From NCBI GenBank assembly GCA_028285685.1, contig JANQOR010000034.1, forward strand, positions 219,612 to 283,611: a stretch of DNA of 64,000 nt. The letters are read 5' to 3'. The notes beneath the pieces are model-generated. The model ran no database searches. It saw nothing but the letters and a program-made list of their open reading frames with translations, and was not told the origin of the DNA. Below, in pieces: positions 43,349 to 51,365 of the stretch (position 1 is its first letter; each line of letters starts with the position of its first letter). Source of the DNA: Cyclobacteriaceae bacterium (lineage in GTDB: Bacteria; Bacteroidota; Bacteroidia; Cytophagales; Cyclobacteriaceae). Both the position numbers and the translations under genes were made by a program.

Positions 43349-44077
43349 TTATCTAACGGAGTATGGCAAGGATAAATCACCTGATGCTACACTATAGACC
43401 GCATAAACGCCTAACATTGGCAGGTCTACCTTCGATGTATTTACCTGCATGTAAGCACTAACAGCATCATATTTGAATTGTCTCTTCCCCGAAACCCGAT
43501 AGGTTGGTACCAACACTTTGATTTCGTCACCTTGAGTGACTACCTGGAACCCCGGAGAATCCATATACATCGGCATATCCGGGTTGGTCGGGGGTAAAGC
43601 GACCTTGTCACTCGCCTTATCGAATTGAACAACCGAAAGCCCGCCTGGCACTGCTTCCGTTGATTCAAGAATAACCCAGTGGGGATGCCAGATCACACCA
43701 TCATTTCCGAAGTTGCGATCGTAATTTTCATCCCAAAGGGGAGTGTCATCAAAATCTGGATGTGAAGTGAGCGCCAAGGCTACAACACCCTCCACATTAC
43801 CAAATCCAATATCCACGGAATTCAAATTCGTCGGAAAAACATAACCCAACACAGGTGCGCCATCCAATTGTCCAGCTGCACTGGGTACTGTCGCTCCGGC
43901 ATTTCCCTTAACCGTCATCGAGAAGACAAGCAGTTCCAGGTCTTCGTGATACTCTACAGATGTACTTTTGATTTTCAAGTTTTCGCTGGTCTTGAAGGAC
44001 GGATCCTCATTATCACCCTGAGAAAGTCCTTTTGAAAAGCAACACGTCAAAACCATTATGACAATAATCTTTTTCAT
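43349..44077 (-). CDS. Secreted protein of unknown function in predicted MarR regulon
   Basis: This 242-residue protein has a signal peptide (MKKIIVIMVLTCCFSKGLSQ). I do not recognise the family. Visible features are a beta strand pattern (LELLVFSMTVKGNAG), an Asp/His-rich central part (HPDFDDTPLWDENYDRNFG, then VIWHPHWVIL) that could coordinate metal, and a C-terminal LPMLGVYAVYSVASGDLSLPYS. Length and lack of transmembrane segments suggest a soluble periplasmic protein. A MarR-type palindrome overlaps its promoter (44084-44104) and it has its own terminator, so it is a single-gene unit between the regulator and the mini-thioredoxin. Confidence 0.72.
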   Translation of the reverse strand: MKKIIVIMVLTCCFSKGLSQGDNEDPSFKTSENLKIKSTSVEYHEDLELLVFSMTVKGNAGATVPSAAGQLDGAPVLGYVFPTNLNSVDIGFGNVEGVVALALTSHPDFDDTPLWDENYDRNFGNDGVIWHPHWVILESTEAVPGGLSVVQFDKASDKVALPPTNPDMPMYMDSPGFQVVTQGDEIKVLVPTYRVSGKRQFKYDAVSAYMQVNTSKVDLPMLGVYAVYSVASGDLSLPYSVR

Positions 44078-44083
44078 AATAAT

Positions 44084-44104
44084 AAAATTAGGATTCCTAA
44101 CTAA
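44084..44104 (-). promoter_or_regulatory. Promoter with candidate MarR operator 2
   Basis: On the minus strand TTTG, 20 nt, then TAATTTTA gives a near-consensus -33/-7 pair. The palindrome half-sites (exact TTAGTTAGGA and a 7/10 copy; core TTAGGA-A-TCCTAA) occupy the spacer and -7 box. The -7 box ends about 5 nt before the ATG, so the mRNA would be leaderless. Repressor occupancy would block RNA polymerase. Confidence 0.65.
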
Positions 44105-44116
44105 TTAGTTCAAAAT

Positions 44117-44350
44117 TTACGCCTTAAGATCTTCCATTGAAGCACCGAAATTGATATGCAATACACCTCCTGAAGGGGTGATCAAAGCAGGCACAGATTT
44201 AATGTCAAGTCCTTCGGCTTCAGGAATTCGCGATTTCTCCTCACCGAGATGAACCACCTCAACGTTTTCCTGTCCAAGTAAGTCAACGATTTCATTTTCG
44301 GCATTCACACATACGGAACAGCCGGCATGATAAAAAACTGATTTCTTCAT
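44117..44350 (-). CDS. Mini-thioredoxin / glutaredoxin-like protein
   Basis: This 77-residue protein has an N-terminal FYHAGCSVCVNAENEI with a CSVC redox motif (Cys at about residues 11 and 14). Then come EVVHLGEEKSRIPEAEGLDIKSVPALITPSG, which includes the cis-Pro SVPALI, and a short C-terminus (LHINFGASMEDL). It should be a cytoplasmic thiol-disulfide exchange protein, smaller than standard thioredoxin. An almost perfect MarR-type palindrome lies 35 bp upstream. It may report or repair the thiol state sensed by the Cys4 MarR protein; this is inference. Confidence 0.85.
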   Translation of the reverse strand: MKKSVFYHAGCSVCVNAENEIVDLLGQENVEVVHLGEEKSRIPEAEGLDIKSVPALITPSGGVLHINFGASMEDLKA

Positions 44351-44384
44351 TTTACTAAAACTTAAAGTTAAACATAAGGCAATA

Positions 44385-44405
44385 TTAGTAAGGATTCCTA
44401 ACTAA
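44385..44405 (-). promoter_or_regulatory. Promoter with candidate MarR operator 3
   Basis: The best of the three sites: half-sites TTAGTTAGGA and TTAGTAAGGA in inverted orientation around one central base (9 of 10 paired). On the minus strand it runs into a -7-like TAATATTG. The gene start is 35 bp downstream. Confidence 0.65.
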
Positions 44406-44475
44406 TAAAAATTATTGGTTACTTTAATGCCTTTAACTTAATCGTCACGAGCTCTCTGCTCGTAGGAAACCAGCA

Positions 44476-47091
44476 CTATTCGTCTCTCAAACGCTCCGTC
44501 AAGTTAGAAGAAGTAGCAACTCGAAATGATCGCATTCCAACGATCAAATAAGCGAGTCCGATGGTAAGTAACAATGCTAAGACGAAGAGGGCAGGACCAA
44601 GACTTGTTCGGTAGGAGAAATCGGCCAGCCACTCCTGCATCATGATGTAGGCAATGGGCAATCCGACTAGATTCGCAATAGCAACAAGAAGGACAAAGTT
44701 CCTGGTGAACATGTTCACCACCTGGTTGGTTGTAGCTCCGAGCGCCTTTCGAACTGCTACTTCCTTAAGCCTCGCCTTGATTACGATATTCGCGATGGCG
44801 AACATGCCAATGAATGAAATGAAGATGGAAAGTAATGTGAGATACAACATCACATCAGAAAGTCGCTCTTCGGTGCGATGTAATTCAGCAAAAGATTGAT
44901 CCAAAAAGTAGCTTTCGAAAGGCACACCAATTGTCAATTCGTTCCAGATCGACTCTAACTGTTCAAGGTGTTCGCGCACATTGGCAGATGACATTCGTAC
45001 GGCAAGATTTTCTGCCGGGTCGGTTCGATAAAAGAAAGCGTAAGGTTTGATGTTTTCCTTAAAATTTGAGTAGTGAAAATCCTTAACGACACCCAGCACC
45101 TTGCCATAGATCAAGGAGTCGCGCCTATTGCTGGTCATTACAACAGATTCACCCACCTGATCTAATTCCAGATTCAGAGCTTTCAGCGCTGCTTCGTTAG
45201 CGATCAAATTAAGCCCTTGGCTATCTGTTTCGATTGACTCATCAAAATTCCGACCGGCAATAAACTCAAATTCCATTGCTTCCAGGTATTTCGGTGAAAC
45301 CACAGCATAGTTCATTAAGAACCCCTCCGGATATCCTAGGGTAAACGTCCAATTCAATTTACCCACCACGCCGTTGCTGAATCCCGCAGATTCTACAAAG
45401 GAGAGTTGGTTGATCCGTTCTTGTAAAGTTTGCTGGTTGGTAACCACATCCGCATTTTCAATGATCAGAACCTGATCCATGTTAAATCCCATATCAGAAT
45501 TTTGGAAATACTTCAATTGCTGATATACCACCATCGTACCGACGATCATAATCGCTGATATCGCAAATTGTGCAATCAATAGAATTCGCTTTAGGTCCAG
45601 AAAACTTTCCTTTTTCTTAGTGAGCATTCCTTTTATCTCGCCGAGGGAAGCAAAATGAAATGCCGGATACACCCCTGCCAGAACACCAAATCCCAGAACA
45701 CAAGCAACCAGGATCAGGAGTGTGTTGACATTTGCCGGATCCAGGATACTAATTTCCCTTCCAAAGATCGATGTAAGACTTCCTAGCGCAAATTCTGCCA
45801 GCAAACCACCAATGACCAATGAAATAAAAACGACGGTTAAGGACTCTGTTACGAATTGACCAATTAGGGTAGCTCTCACAGCACCAAAGGACTTACGAAC
45901 TCCAGCCTCTTTAGCACGTCGGATCAATCCACCAACGGTCAGATTCAAGTAATTGATCAGGGAGACAATTAAAATAAATAATCCAATTGATATGAAAATC
46001 TTGATGTTACTCATATTGCTGTTTGCCCCAAGTTCCCATTTTAAGGCAGATTTGAGATGGATGTCTCGCACAGGCTGTGAATAGGTAATGTTAGGAGCTA
46101 TTGAGTCCCTCGGATTGTTCGCTACATAGAGTGGTTGGAGTTTCTCCTCAAAATCTGCATGAATCGAGCCATCACGAAGCTTTACGTAGGTGTAATAATT
46201 GTACCAGCCCCAATTCTCATCAATGTTTCGATCTGCAAAATAAAGCGGTGTCAGGAAATCGAAGGTAAAATGGGAATTGTAGGGAACGTCTTCAATGACT
46301 CCACTCACAATTTTCTTCCTGTTGTCGCGATTGAAAATAGTCAGTTCCTTACCGATTGGATTTTCATCTCCAAAATACTTCCTGGCACTGCTCTCGGTCA
46401 ACACTATATTGGAAGGATCGCTCAGCAATTCGTCAGGATTGCCCAACAAGACCTTGTAAGTGAAAATCTTCAGGAAATCCGGATCTACTCGATAGAATTG
46501 TTCCTCATAAAACTGTTTTTCTTTAGAAGCGCCCATTAGATACTTGCTGCCCCAGGTCGGAAATACGCGTGTTGCATATTCTACCTCTGGAAAATCGGCT
46601 CGTATTGAAGCGGCTAGCGCTGGCGGTGAGGTAGCATCTGGTGTCCGGCCACTTTCACTCACAAGATCAATGACGACACGATGAATTCTTTCCGAGTCGT
46701 TATGATAACTGTCGTAACTAAGTTCACCATTAACGTAGATGAAGATGAACAAGAAACAAGCGATACCAATCGACAGGCTCATGATGTTGAGCAGCGCATT
46801 CATCCGATGTTTGGAGAGGTACCTGAGTGAAAATTTTAAATGATTTCGAAACATGATTAGTCTTTTTGAGTTTTGATTTCTGTTTTTTATAGAATAAGAT
46901 CTAAGAAAACTGAGGAGGTGAAACCAGTAATAGATCTTTGCTCTCCATTTTGGAAATCGCCCTGAGTAAATCTGAAAATACTCATCAAGATCTCCTTCAA
47001 TCTCCTCTACCAGTCCTTCCTTGCAAAACCAATGGAGAAGTTTAGACGCAAGCTTCGGCGGATCATTATGGACAGGATCAGACGCTTGCAT
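44476..47091 (-). CDS. FtsX/MacB-type ABC transporter permease with prefix domain (PadR-linked)
   Basis: Start placed at ATG 47091, giving about 871 residues; a frame extending to 47223 would add 44 residues that overlap padR and look unrelated. The prefix domain (about 1-75: PPKLASKLLHWFCKEGLVEEIEGDLDEYF) is followed by an N-terminal membrane segment (LLNIMSLSIGIACFLFIFIYV), a MacB-like periplasmic domain, an FtsX block with EAGVRKSFGA (usual EIG replaced by EAG), a second periplasmic domain and a final block EVAVRKALGA. No ATPase is encoded nearby. The gene overlaps the upstream padR stop by 14 bp. Confidence 0.92.
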   Translation of the reverse strand: MQASDPVHNDPPKLASKLLHWFCKEGLVEEIEGDLDEYFQIYSGRFPKWRAKIYYWFHLLSFLRSYSIKNRNQNSKRLIMFRNHLKFSLRYLSKHRMNALLNIMSLSIGIACFLFIFIYVNGELSYDSYHNDSERIHRVVIDLVSESGRTPDATSPPALAASIRADFPEVEYATRVFPTWGSKYLMGASKEKQFYEEQFYRVDPDFLKIFTYKVLLGNPDELLSDPSNIVLTESSARKYFGDENPIGKELTIFNRDNRKKIVSGVIEDVPYNSHFTFDFLTPLYFADRNIDENWGWYNYYTYVKLRDGSIHADFEEKLQPLYVANNPRDSIAPNITYSQPVRDIHLKSALKWELGANSNMSNIKIFISIGLFILIVSLINYLNLTVGGLIRRAKEAGVRKSFGAVRATLIGQFVTESLTVVFISLVIGGLLAEFALGSLTSIFGREISILDPANVNTLLILVACVLGFGVLAGVYPAFHFASLGEIKGMLTKKKESFLDLKRILLIAQFAISAIMIVGTMVVYQQLKYFQNSDMGFNMDQVLIIENADVVTNQQTLQERINQLSFVESAGFSNGVVGKLNWTFTLGYPEGFLMNYAVVSPKYLEAMEFEFIAGRNFDESIETDSQGLNLIANEAALKALNLELDQVGESVVMTSNRRDSLIYGKVLGVVKDFHYSNFKENIKPYAFFYRTDPAENLAVRMSSANVREHLEQLESIWNELTIGVPFESYFLDQSFAELHRTEERLSDVMLYLTLLSIFISFIGMFAIANIVIKARLKEVAVRKALGATTNQVVNMFTRNFVLLVAIANLVGLPIAYIMMQEWLADFSYRTSLGPALFVLALLLTIGLAYLIVGMRSFRVATSSNLTERLRDE

Positions 47092-47425
47092 ATTTGAGGT
47101 TATCCCACGAAAATTGTGGGATTTTATCCCACAGGGAATTCCGTAAAGAGCGATTGTATTCCAGGGCTTCCTTACCTGATGCTGTGAGAGTAAAGAGTCT
47201 CTTTCTGCGACCTCCTCGCTCATGGGTCGCTTCAGCCAGTTCTGACTTTAAATATTCCTTTTCTTCGAGTCGATTTAGAGCTGCGTGTATGGCTCCCATC
47301 GCCACAGATCGTCCGCTCGTCGTCTTGATTTCTTCTCGGATCATCAGCCCGTAAGCATCCGGATAGAGACTTGCCACAACTAAAAGCAGCAATTCTTCAA
47401 ATTCTCCTAGATTGGTTCCTTTCAT
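47078..47425 (-). CDS. PadR family transcriptional regulator
   Basis: A 115-residue winged-helix protein closely similar in plan to the PadR at 2419-2763: MKGTNLGEFEELLLLVVASL, SVAMGAIHAALNRLEEKEYLKSEL, ATHERGGRRKRLFTLTASG. It presumably represses its operon with the downstream permease. The 14-bp overlap with that gene implies coupling. A TACATTT/AAATGTA inverted repeat overlaps the -7 region upstream (47433-47451). Confidence 0.92.
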   Translation of the reverse strand: MKGTNLGEFEELLLLVVASLYPDAYGLMIREEIKTTSGRSVAMGAIHAALNRLEEKEYLKSELAEATHERGGRRKRLFTLTASGKEALEYNRSLRNSLWDKIPQFSWDNLKYASV

Positions 47426-47432
47426 GGTCTTT

Positions 47433-47451
47433 TACATTTTTCGTAAATGTA
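47433..47451 (-). promoter_or_regulatory. Promoter -7 region and candidate PadR operator
   Basis: On the minus strand TTTG, 18 nt, then TACATTTA resembles a -33/-7 pair. The inverted repeat TACATTT-N5-AAATGTA starts at the -7 box. Its placement fits autorepression, but the sequence differs from the repeat before the other padR. Confidence 0.5.
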
Positions 47452-47553
47452 GGAATTGTTCAATTCATACAAATACGAAAATTGATATGGAAGGTTACTT
47501 GAGGTAGAAATTGAAGACTGGGATGCAGGTGTTGAACCGTGCTGATAGTAAGG

Positions 47554-48339
47554 TTACCAATGGTTCTTCACCACTTGAAGCAGTTCAGGGTGGACGGCTC
47601 CTGCAGCGACTATTTCGCGACCAAATAGATAATTCTCACCCCCCTGAAAATCTGTGACGAGTCCGCCTGCTTCTTTCACCAGCAATACACCTGCTGCTAC
47701 ATCCCATGGGTTAAGGTTGTATTCAAAAAAACCACCATATCTCCCTGATGCGACATAAGCCATATCGGCCGCAGCGCTTCCCATTCGACGAAGACCTCTG
47801 GTATTTTTCATCAATTCATTCAGGATCGCGAGGTAATTCTCCAATCGTTCAAAGTTGTAAATCGGAAAACCCGTGGCAAAAACGCACTCGTTGATATGTT
47901 TTTCATCGGCCACACGAATAGGTTCTTCATTTAGATAAGCGCCACCACCTTTCCAGCCGTAGAAGCATTCGTCGTTTGCGACCTCATAGATTACACCGCT
48001 GATGGCTTCATTACCATGCATCAATGCAACGCTTACACAAAAGTTTGGCAATCCATGGATGAAGTTGGTTGTGCCATCCAATGGGTCAATGATCCAGGTG
48101 TATTCTTCCTTACTTTGAGAGGTGGTCTCTTCCTCTGTCAAAAATCCCGCGCCCTCCACGACTGGACCCAAGGTGTCCACCAGCATCTTCTCCGCTTCCT
48201 TATCGACATAGGAAACCAGGTCGCTTTTGCCCTTTAATTCGACATGTTTTTTACTAAAATTCTTGCGTTCACGGCGAATGAACGCCCCAGCGTCGAGTGC
48301 CGCTTCTACAACTTGTCCGGTGATGACTTCTAAATTCAC
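47554..48339 (-). CDS. suhB: Inositol monophosphatase family protein
   Basis: This 261-residue Mg2+-dependent phosphatase has the metal-site motifs GKSDLVSYVDKEAE, EEE in FLTEEETT, WIIDPLDGTTNFIHGLPNFCVSVAL and the C-terminal NPWDVAAGVLLVKEAGG. It dephosphorylates inositol-1-phosphate or related sugar phosphates; relatives also act in rRNA biogenesis. Length is normal. It overlaps the rsmI gene by 4 bp, indicating a two-gene unit. The symbol is by family resemblance. Confidence 0.9.
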   Translation of the reverse strand: MNLEVITGQVVEAALDAGAFIRRERKNFSKKHVELKGKSDLVSYVDKEAEKMLVDTLGPVVEGAGFLTEEETTSQSKEEYTWIIDPLDGTTNFIHGLPNFCVSVALMHGNEAISGVIYEVANDECFYGWKGGGAYLNEEPIRVADEKHINECVFATGFPIYNFERLENYLAILNELMKNTRGLRRMGSAAADMAYVASGRYGGFFEYNLNPWDVAAGVLLVKEAGGLVTDFQGGENYLFGREIVAAGAVHPELLQVVKNHW

Positions 48340-49013
48340 TTGGCTCCTTCTAATACAATGACAAATTCGCCTTTAATTGTCTTTTCTGCAAAATGCTGAC
48401 GCACATGTGAAATGGCTCCAGTTACCGTTTCCTCAAATTTCTTCGTGAGCTCTCGAGAAATCGAAATCCTTCTATCACCCAAGATCTCCAATAGCTGATC
48501 CAGCGTCTTCAGTAGTCGGTGCGGAGACTCATAAAAAATGATCGTACGGGACTCGTCCTTCAACGCATTAATTCGACTTTGCCTTCCTTTTTTGTGTGGC
48601 AAAAATCCCTCGAAGATGAAACGTTCACAGGAGAATCCAGATTTAATCAGTGCTGGGACAAATGCGGTCGCCCCAGGAAGTGATTCCACCTCCACCTCCA
48701 CACTAAGAGCTTCCCTTACTAGCAAAAACCCCGGATCGGAAATCCCGGGAGTGCCAGCATCTGAAATCTGAGCAATCGATTTACCCCCTTGAAGCAAATC
48801 CATCACTTGCTGCACCTTTTTATGTTCATTGTGGGCATGAAAACTCTGAACGGGTGTGCTTATTTGATAGTGTTTGAGTAAAACACCAGAGGTCCTGGTA
48901 TCTTCAGCCAGGATCAGGTCCACCGACTTCAATATTTCCACAGCACGAAAGGTGATATCTCCCAGGTTACCGATTGGTGTGGGAACAAGATATAGCTTCC
49001 CAGAATTACTCAT
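48336..49013 (-). CDS. rsmI: 16S rRNA (cytidine(1402)-2'-O)-methyltransferase
   Basis: This 225-residue protein is a tetrapyrrole-methylase-fold enzyme that 2'-O-methylates C1402 of 16S rRNA near the decoding centre. Signatures are LYLVPTPIGNLGDITFRA, LAEDTRTSGVLLKHY, QISDAGTPGISDPGFLLV, SLPGATAFVPALIKSG and IIFYESPHRLLKTL. The protein ends soon after GEFVIVLEGA, lacking a long C-terminal extension, as in many Bacteroidota. It overlaps the IMPase gene by 4 bp. Confidence 0.95.
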   Translation of the reverse strand: MSNSGKLYLVPTPIGNLGDITFRAVEILKSVDLILAEDTRTSGVLLKHYQISTPVQSFHAHNEHKKVQQVMDLLQGGKSIAQISDAGTPGISDPGFLLVREALSVEVEVESLPGATAFVPALIKSGFSCERFIFEGFLPHKKGRQSRINALKDESRTIIFYESPHRLLKTLDQLLEILGDRRISISRELTKKFEETVTGAISHVRQHFAEKTIKGEFVIVLEGAK

Positions 49014-49040
49014 CTGTGTAAGATAGCCAGATTACTCCTG

Positions 49041-50174
49041 TTAGTATTTGGCATAGAACCGTCGAAGATGTCCTGAAGCCTGGTCATAAATCGGCGCGCA
49101 AAATTTTGCGAAGAGAAATTGCGGTTCGGGAGAAGGAGCCTCTCTCCTTCTAGCCAAAGCAATTTGCCCGTCTGTTAAAGCTCTCTCATCGCCTTTGAAG
49201 GTGGCCCACTCTGAAATCCACTGATACTGTCCCGGCATTTTTCTTTGGAATAAGATGCGATCGGTTCTACCATCATAAATTCTCATATCCAAGAGTCCTT
49301 TCGAATCCAGGTACTTAGTAAAAGTGGTGAATTCAGCTCTCACCTTTCCGTAAACATCTTTGGAAACACCACCAACGTCTACCTGACCAACGATCACACT
49401 GTCCTTGGTAAAACTCCTGGTTTTTTCCTTTATATAGGTCTGTCCAACCACAAAATCATCGAACTGCATCACGACCACATGATCCGGTTGGTTAAGTCCT
49501 GAACGTTGGGCCTCGACGGGACTATAAAATCGCACAAATTCACTGAGCTGATTTTGATCTAGGAACTCATAGATTTGATTTTGGAAAAATTCGTGAGTAA
49601 GGCCAAAGCGTCTTGAATGAACAGGGATCTGGTCTAACATGACCTTTAGTGTGGCGCGTTCTCTGGCCAACTCCAGTTTCGCTGGGGTATCCTTGTAGTT
49701 GGGTTTCAGGTATTGCACTCGCTCGAAATGCCTGAAAGCAGCTATTGCCGCCTCACGTGTTTGCTTGTTTAGCTCTTCCACACCTGCAGTATACCTTTCC
49801 TCGGCTGCTTGTGTAGAGGCCTCATTGAACTCATTCCTGTAGTTCCTTGGACTTGGAACCACTTCGAGGCAAGCAGGACATTGCCATATTTTATCATGAA
49901 TCCAGTTCATTTGATCATAGGCATCAGCAATCTGATCCCACTTGAACCTGGCGCTTGAGGACTTTAACTGAGTAACCGTCCTTAGATGCTTTTGCTGCGA
50001 CAGATCATAGGCCTGTCTCAGTGTTTCACGGGCTTTTCTGTTGTTAGGGCTATTTTGAAGTCGCTTGACTGCTCGCTCAATCGAGGTATTGTAATTCCCT
50101 CTTTCAAGTTGCTTTTTTCCACTGGAGCAACTCCATAAGAGCACAACAGAGAGTAGTATGACAATCTTTTGCAT
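49041..50174 (-). CDS. Lipoprotein of unknown function with TPR-like helical region
   Basis: This 377-residue protein begins MQKIVILLSVVLLWSCSSGKK, a clear lipobox (Cys16). The N-terminal part (about 20-180) is helical and TPR-like (RGNYNTSIERAVKRLQNSP, AAIAAFRHFERVQYLKPNY). A CPAC pair lies at about 101-104. The C-terminal part is beta rich (HVVVMQFDDFVVGQTYIKEK, VYGKVRAEFTTFTKYLDSKG). The pattern resembles Bacteroidota lipoproteins of unknown role in the periplasm or outer membrane. It is separate from rsmI by 27 bp on the same strand. Confidence 0.75.
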   Translation of the reverse strand: MQKIVILLSVVLLWSCSSGKKQLERGNYNTSIERAVKRLQNSPNNRKARETLRQAYDLSQQKHLRTVTQLKSSSARFKWDQIADAYDQMNWIHDKIWQCPACLEVVPSPRNYRNEFNEASTQAAEERYTAGVEELNKQTREAAIAAFRHFERVQYLKPNYKDTPAKLELARERATLKVMLDQIPVHSRRFGLTHEFFQNQIYEFLDQNQLSEFVRFYSPVEAQRSGLNQPDHVVVMQFDDFVVGQTYIKEKTRSFTKDSVIVGQVDVGGVSKDVYGKVRAEFTTFTKYLDSKGLLDMRIYDGRTDRILFQRKMPGQYQWISEWATFKGDERALTDGQIALARRREAPSPEPQFLFAKFCAPIYDQASGHLRRFYAKY

Positions 50175-50243
50175 ATCATTAGGTGTTTGGTGACCAGAGA
50201 AATCAAAGATTAGACCAATTCAGCCAAAAAGCAATTTGTTCGA

Positions 50244-50474
50244 TCAAACCAGCTCATCTATCGATGCAGCCAATTGGCGATCTCTTTCGGTAATGACATC
50301 TCCTGCGTCATGCGTGCACAGTTCAATTTTAACAGTGTGATATACATTGCTCCAATTTGGATGGTGATCCATCTTTTCCGCAATTATGGCCACTTTGGTC
50401 ATAAAGGAAAATGCCTCCACAAAATTCCGGAACTCAAAGGTTCTCACAAGCTTGTTGTTTTCTTCAGTCCACAT
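50244..50474 (-). CDS. phhB: 4a-hydroxytetrahydrobiopterin dehydratase (pterin-4a-carbinolamine dehydratase)
   Basis: A 76-residue protein, slightly shorter than usual at the N-terminus but with the whole core: LVRTFEFRNFVEAFSFMTKVAIIAEK, the active-site DHHPNWSNVYHTVKIELCTHDAGDVITERD, and the final helix LAASIDEL. It dehydrates the pterin carbinolamine formed by aromatic amino acid hydroxylases. It is small and cytoplasmic. Confidence 0.93.
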   Translation of the reverse strand: MWTEENNKLVRTFEFRNFVEAFSFMTKVAIIAEKMDHHPNWSNVYHTVKIELCTHDAGDVITERDRQLAASIDELV

Positions 50475-50475
50475 G

Positions 50476-50515
50476 GTTTGGTTTTTTAGTTGTTAGTTGT
50501 CAGTAATTGTAGAAT
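50476..50515. repeat. AT-rich TTAGTTGT-type repeats
   Basis: Short direct repeats TTAGTTG-TTAGTTG-TCAGTAATTG between two small minus-strand genes, resembling those at 10910-10980 and 33140-33179. No gene or hairpin of note. Confidence 0.35.
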
Positions 50516-50518
50516 ATT

Positions 50519-50779
50519 TTACAGGGCAATTAATCCTTCTATCTTTTTAGCCTCTTTATATACATGGATGACCTCTTCACTCGATTGCATTTGTGCCTCA
50601 ATAGTGACACTAACGTACTTGTTTCCCGAACTGGGTTTTACAGTAATTTGACCATTGTTCACTAACTGTTCTACAACCTTCTGTTGTTCTGTTTTCACAA
50701 TGAACTTGAAGTAATAGATGCACGGAAAACTATGTGCAGACTCTAATTTTTCTTTAAAGTTCAATTCGTCGAATCCCAT
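50519..50779 (-). CDS. DUF493 family protein (YbeD-like)
   Basis: An 86-residue protein starting MGFDELNFKEKLESAHSFPCIYYFKFIVKTEQ, with SGNKYVSVTIEAQMQSSEEVIHVYKEAKKIEGLIAL. This is the DUF493 pattern of a small ACT/ferredoxin-like fold. The E. coli homologue YbeD lies near lipoate genes, but the function is not settled. It stands alone, divergent from the lipoprotein gene at 50873. Confidence 0.9.
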   Translation of the reverse strand: MGFDELNFKEKLESAHSFPCIYYFKFIVKTEQQKVVEQLVNNGQITVKPSSGNKYVSVTIEAQMQSSEEVIHVYKEAKKIEGLIAL

Positions 50780-50872
50780 ATGTGCAAATGCCGTTGTTTT
50801 TTCTAAAGCCAGCCAAGAGGGTCCGCCCGGCTAAGACTGTATTAAAGATAGAGGTTGACAAACACAGAAACT

Positions 50873-51298
50873 ATGAAATATCTGCTTATTGTAATGGTCT
50901 TCTTTATTTTTTGCTGTGATGACGGAAGCCAACTAGAGCCCGGGAAGGAAATTATGATTTTGGCAAATTTTAGTGCTATCAAGGATCCGAACCTTGTGGT
51001 CACAGGCGCTCACATGAGTGCCGACAACCTAACCCTATCGATTCAATACGGTGGTGGGTGTGGGGAAGTGAAGTATGAGCTTTTCACAAATGGCCTTTTC
51101 ATGGAATCAAATCCTGTTCAACTCCGCATTGTGCTATCTTTCGCCGATAGCGACCCATGTGAAGCGCTATTATTTGAAGACATAACCTTTGACTTAAAAC
51201 CACTGGCCGACCACTATAAAGAGTCATATCAATCTGAAACCGGTACCATCATCCTCAGGCTGGAAGACTTTGAAGAGCCTATTCACTATGATTTTTGA
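50873..51298 (+). CDS. Small lipoprotein of unknown function
   Basis: The ATG at 50873 gives MKYLLIVMVFFIFCCDDGSQ, a signal with a CC lipobox; a TTG 18 nt upstream is less likely. The protein is about 141 residues with beta strands (LVVTGAHMSADNLTLSIQYGGGCGEVKYELFTNG). No family recognised. It converges on the PpiD-like gene with a shared terminator between them. Confidence 0.68.
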   Translation: MKYLLIVMVFFIFCCDDGSQLEPGKEIMILANFSAIKDPNLVVTGAHMSADNLTLSIQYGGGCGEVKYELFTNGLFMESNPVQLRIVLSFADSDPCEALLFEDITFDLKPLADHYKESYQSETGTIILRLEDFEEPIHYDF

Positions 51299-51311
51299 GG
51301 TATTAAATAAA

Positions 51312-51341
51312 AAAGCTAATCCATCGAGACGAATTAGCTTT
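51312..51341. terminator. Bidirectional rho-independent terminator
   Basis: Inverted arms AAAGCTAAT and ATTAGCTTT with a 12-nt loop, preceded by an A-run and followed by T. It lies between the convergent genes ending at 51298 and 51366, so it could serve both. Confidence 0.75.
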
Positions 51342-51365
51342 ATCATATTATATCAGGCTCTTCTC

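Noticed and set aside
47092-47223. N-terminal extension of the PadR-linked permease
   Set aside because: It overlaps most of the 3' part of padR, has no prefix-domain similarity, and the internal ATG at 47091 fits the family start.
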